A DNA stretch of 64,000 bases from Hyaloperonospora brassicae. Lineage: Eukaryota; Oomycota; Peronosporomycetes; Peronosporales; Peronosporaceae. The DNA lies in contig CANTFL010000014.1 in NCBI GenBank assembly GCA_947650285.1, positions 62,001 through 126,000 on the forward strand. Direction: 5' to 3'. The notes under the pieces are model-generated. The model was not told the DNA's origin, did no database searches, and saw only the letters and a program-made list of their open reading frames with translations. The translations under genes were made by a program, and so were the position numbers. Shown in pieces: positions 60,183-64,000 of the stretch; position 1 is the stretch's first letter, and every line of letters begins with the position of its first letter.

Positions 60183-60510
60183 TGCCTAAGCATTAAATGA
60201 AAGGTCCTTATTATCATTTTGGGAGGAAGGGTGTGCCCCTAGCAAAAGTGGGGTGTGCCCCTAGTCGTGGACATATGTATATACCCGGATTGTTCCTTGT
60301 TACCACTACGTCAAATCTAGTGACTACTTATCGATTTCTTTATTCTATGCAAATTTGAACAAAAGCTGAATGCCTAAGCTCTCGCGTGTCACATTGACTG
60401 CCTTGAACTCCTCGATGTCAACTGCCATGAACATTATCGATATCAACGACCTTGTAGTTCATCGATGTCACTCGCACGTCGCAGTCACTTTTTGGTGTTG
60501 CACTTGAACA
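60183..60510 (-). repeat. Inverted copia-family LTR
   Basis: The reverse complement begins TGTTCAAGTGCAACACC and ends TTAGGCA, aligning with the LTR at 57,480-57,958, including the gacatcga repeats and one and a half of the GGGGCACACCCC 22-mers (60,228-60,271). No copia coding DNA lies beyond 60,510, so it is a solo or captured LTR in opposite orientation. Confidence 0.65.
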
Positions 60511-62699
60511 ATTGAGACACTGACAGACAAATCTATTGCTTAATCCAATCAGACGTTCCGAATTTTTTATTGAGTTAGGTCATAAAATTATCTTCAGATG
60601 GCTATTTTACAACCTGTTACCAATACACCGTAGTGCTGAGTTAAGCCAAACCAGTTGTCATATAGAAGATAGTGGTAGCGAATTTCGTGAGTGAGTTATT
60701 TAAATTATACAAATCTCACGGTAGGTTCGCGTCGAGCGGATGTATTTAGAACTATGATACAAGTATCATAGCTGCTAATTTATCTTAATAATAGTGATCG
60801 GCGATCCGATTTTGCTTTCAATCGTTGAAGCGTCAGAAGAAATGTTATTCCATAATTATTAAACCGCCATATACATAGCGTGTGAATTAAATACTGAGGA
60901 CATTCACTAGCACAAGTTTCTGTAAGCAAGAGCTAATGGATATTCAACTTTATTTGACCGTATTCACCACTACTTCGGGCCATTGCGGCGATTACAATAA
61001 CCTCATTGTCATTGTAGCTGCTTTATTGGCAACACAAAATATATATGTTTGTTTTGTTTTCTCAAGATATGATTTATCATCTTGCGAGGTGGTAATTTAT
61101 AATACAAACGGTTGTTCGTTTACCTACGTATCGGTAAGAATTGCTAGAGTCGAAGCGTTATGAAGCATGCACACAATATCTTCGTTTTGCTATGTTTTAG
61201 CCGTATAAATGAAAGATCTGTTTGCGGTAACATTTATTGTGTAGCAAGGCCAGCTCATTACCTTAAACAAATAATTTTGTAAATTGCTCTTATTTAAATT
61301 GTAGGCAAAGGCCGATACACCTAACTTTCACGTTCGTGCCAAAAAAAGGATCATTATGAAGAAGCAAGCCCTACCACAAGTACAATTTTTAGTGCTTGTC
61401 TGAACGTATTTACAAACCCTGTGTAATATAAATAGATAGATATACAAACAAAAAAAACTATCTATTCATCACCCTATGTGGCGGTCCATCATTTACATAT
61501 TCGTTCGCATTAGGAGAGCGCAAGGAGGATATGTTTCAGCCAAATGGTGGTAAAACTTGACGCAGATAGTGGTCAACATCTTTGAAGCAAGTTGTTTGGA
61601 TGGAACTTACATACTACGATAGCATCTAATTACAACATATAAAGGCCTTTGGACCCTAACGATTTATATATTAGAATTTACCAAACATTTAATTGAACAA
61701 GATGAGAAATCAATTCTCGCAGGAAAAGACTAGCTCATAGCTCCGAGGGATTATGGCTTACATTTCCTGATTGGAACTTCCATGTGAGCGCAATGCAAGT
61801 CATATTTGGCAGCATCATAGACTTCAAAATGAGATGATATACGTAGACATCGATTTTACAACTGCGAGAATTTAAAAAAAAGGGTCCACTTTTTAGAATA
61901 TCTACATATTTATTCACCAAAAAACAGCTATGAACCTCGAAAGTTAGGTTGAGAATCGATAATTTACTTTGTTGCATATACCTTTACTAGTTCTGATCGT
62001 TGTAGGATACACACTACCTCTTTTTTGTATAGGATTGCACAAAAATATTTGTGGGACGACTATTACCAAAAATGTTTAAACGCCTTTTTTGATCCTCGTA
62101 GTGCCTCATTATTGTAAATTTAATTCCTGTGTAAGGCTTGTTCCGTTTAAACTATGTCCGTTTGCAAAAGCAATTTACAATCACATACAAGCTAGCCGAG
62201 CGCCAATATTTCAGTAAAACTATCAGAGGTTAAAATTAATTTTTCGTAGCCTTCGAAAAAAACCTCGAATATTTTGCGAGTCACTAATGGGATACGCTGT
62301 CGTCAAAGACATATGTGTATATATTCATTAATAACTTTAATGTGTATTGTAACAGATAATCACTGCGTCAATGGATGAATTGAAAGCGATTCAACCATCT
62401 ACTTTGGTAGTAAACAGCGAATACGCTCAAGCTAAGCTTTGTATACTGGAGGGTGACCTTTTTAATTTGCAAATGAGTACTTCATGTCCTCCGTTATAAA
62501 GGAGAACGTTTCATGCACCGATGATTGCACGTCGGATGATGATCATTACAACATGTGTAGTACAAACCCGAGATTATATTTTATTTTAAGTGATATTAGA
62601 ACGTGTTTTCAGCTGTTTGGGGCTGACTTGTGTCACACAACAGATAGTAGAGATCTTATAAAGGTAGCAATGTAGAGTATAATTATAGAAAATAGGTAC
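60511..62699. other. AT-rich DNA, right block
   Basis: No recognised gene. Open frames are short (75 codons at 60,936-61,163; 80 at 61,735-61,977, minus). An open stretch without upstream ATG at 62,356-62,499 follows a plausible acceptor (tgtaacag) and ends in TAA, but it is within chance expectation. Confidence 0.45.
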
Positions 62700-62940
62700 T
62701 TTTAGCCTAAAGTGTCCTTATTAAATATTTAACAAAATAAATTTTAGTTCCCACTTTGATATATTGGCGACAAGAGCCTTGTCAGGCGTCTCAGGTTTTG
62801 TAAAAAATGTTAAGCCATTTCAAATGCGAATACTTTTTTTATTATCGAGCACTTTATGCTCATGATTCGAGGATCCCTGGTTATTAAAATAGGATTAAAG
62901 CTTTGAGCTTTTCGACGCATAAAGTCGTTTTCTTTATTGC
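62700..62940 (+). repeat. Degraded family A LTR fragment, copy 4
   Basis: It aligns with 32,000-32,235: ttagttccca-tttgat, cgaca-g-gc, gaggc-tct, cactttatgctc/cactctgtgcg, gatccctgg/ccctga and aaagctttgagctt/taagctctttaagctt. It lacks the first 150 bp and the LTR end. It is much more diverged than the other copies, so it is an older insertion or decay has been faster here. Confidence 0.55.
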
Positions 62941-64000
62941 ACTAACTTGCTAGTCCAGCATAATTCATTATCTTAGCTTAAGCGAAATAGTAGATCCTCT
63001 ACATACAACATCGTCGTACCTTGCTGACTGTATAGCAGTAGTTGCACTGCAATCGTCATAAAAATGATCAATCTTACTTGACGTTTCACAATTTAAGTAA
63101 ACTAGCATGTACGTCACTTTAATTCGCAGGTAGGTTATTGCGGCAATCGACACGATCATAGTGTGTCGTAGATAGATAAAGAATTTGTCTTTAGTAATGA
63201 GAATGGAGTACACTGTACTAGTCACAGCTCAAAACATAGGAGAAAATTAACCCTTACGTGGTTGCTTAACCTTGGTAAACAATCTCAGATGTCGCCGCGA
63301 ATAATGTAATCCGATTAAAAACTTAACTGATGATGTCTTTAACCTTCAATACTCGATCAAAATATTATTCGATGACTAGTACGATGGACTCTTGTCATTG
63401 ACTGTAATCTAGGTTTTCATTCAGCGTTCTTACTCTGCGTATCCACCTCCCAGATATAGAAATGGGCAAGAAATACACAGCAACTACTCGCGTACACAAG
63501 TAAAACCACCAGAATATTATCTCTCTAGTTGAAATGGCCTTGAGTGCTCTAGAGTTGTGCATCTTTCAGCTCGCGTGGATGTCGAAACTTCGCACTGATA
63601 CCTTCATCAGAGATTTTTATGATCTCATTATAGTCAACAGCAAGAATGATATCGCTCTTGCGATATTTTTCTACACCAATGATCTTTTTTAGATTAGTTA
63701 GCTTTTTAACGAGGTCTACGCTAATATTTTTTATAAAAAGCATTTTGCTTTCCATATTATTTCGCACATATCAAGATATCCCACTTAAATTATTAAGGTA
63801 TGATACATCATAAACCTTAACGTACAGGAATGTTTGCAATGTAGAACTATGCACAAATTTACGATTTGTACTTTAACGAATAACATATAATCGCGGTAAC
63901 TCGTCCGAAAAATGCCTCTGTTTTTACATGTTTGTTCCTTTTCAACAAAATGCATATGAAAAATTGCTGATATCCTGATCATCTAATGCACCTTGAATAT
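62941..64000. other. AT-rich DNA to window end
   Basis: No gene recognised. Minus-strand open frames of 85, 72 and 65 codons (62,968-63,225, 63,549-63,767, 63,785-63,982) have no identifiable features. Confidence 0.45.

Overview
The window is eukaryotic and almost certainly from an oomycete, most likely a plant-pathogenic one. The best evidence is an intact GPI-anchored elicitin-like gene at 53,807-54,274, an oomycete-specific six-cysteine family, and Ty3/gypsy and Ty1/copia relics of the type found in Phytophthora and downy mildews. The very AT-rich intergenic DNA would fit a downy mildew such as Plasmopara, but genus and species cannot be fixed from this sequence. I see only one gene that looks functional; the rest is mobile DNA, broken genes and AT-rich desert.

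Layout. 1-428: end of an LTR (family A). 1,322-3,938: a Mutator-like element with ~190-bp terminal inverted repeats and a broken transposase on the minus strand. 4,340-15,725: a nest of Ty3/gypsy relics. A family A element (split 5' LTR, gag, protease, first part of RT) is joined inside the RT gene to a family B element (RT palm onward, RNase H, a second RNase H, integrase, chromodomain-like end, LTR), and a solo family B LTR sits inside the family A LTR. 15,726-49,588 is mostly AT-rich desert, broken by a TIR-bounded GC-rich element (19,488-21,844), a family A solo LTR (31,821-32,345) and a decayed elicitin copy (33,139-33,608, minus). 49,589-52,110: a second TIR-bounded element carrying a broken GlcNAc-type glycosyltransferase gene. 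53,807-54,274: the intact elicitin gene. 56,330-57,958: the 3' half of a copia element with its LTR. 58,027-60,182: a gene-fragment composite between two inverted copia LTRs, made of a 5' piece of alpha-tubulin split by a 1.93-kb insert that holds a broken multi-repeat Myb-like gene (plus) and coding-like DNA on the minus strand. 62,700-62,940: another family A LTR fragment.

Together this is a transposon-rich accessory region in which host gene pieces (tubulin, Myb-like, glycosyltransferase, an acidic protein) sit inside or between mobile-element ends. The two elicitin copies are the arms of an inverted duplication of about 1 kb, some 20 kb apart; one arm kept its gene, the other lost the frame and one conserved cysteine. 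All assignments come from reading translations by eye; no database search was run.
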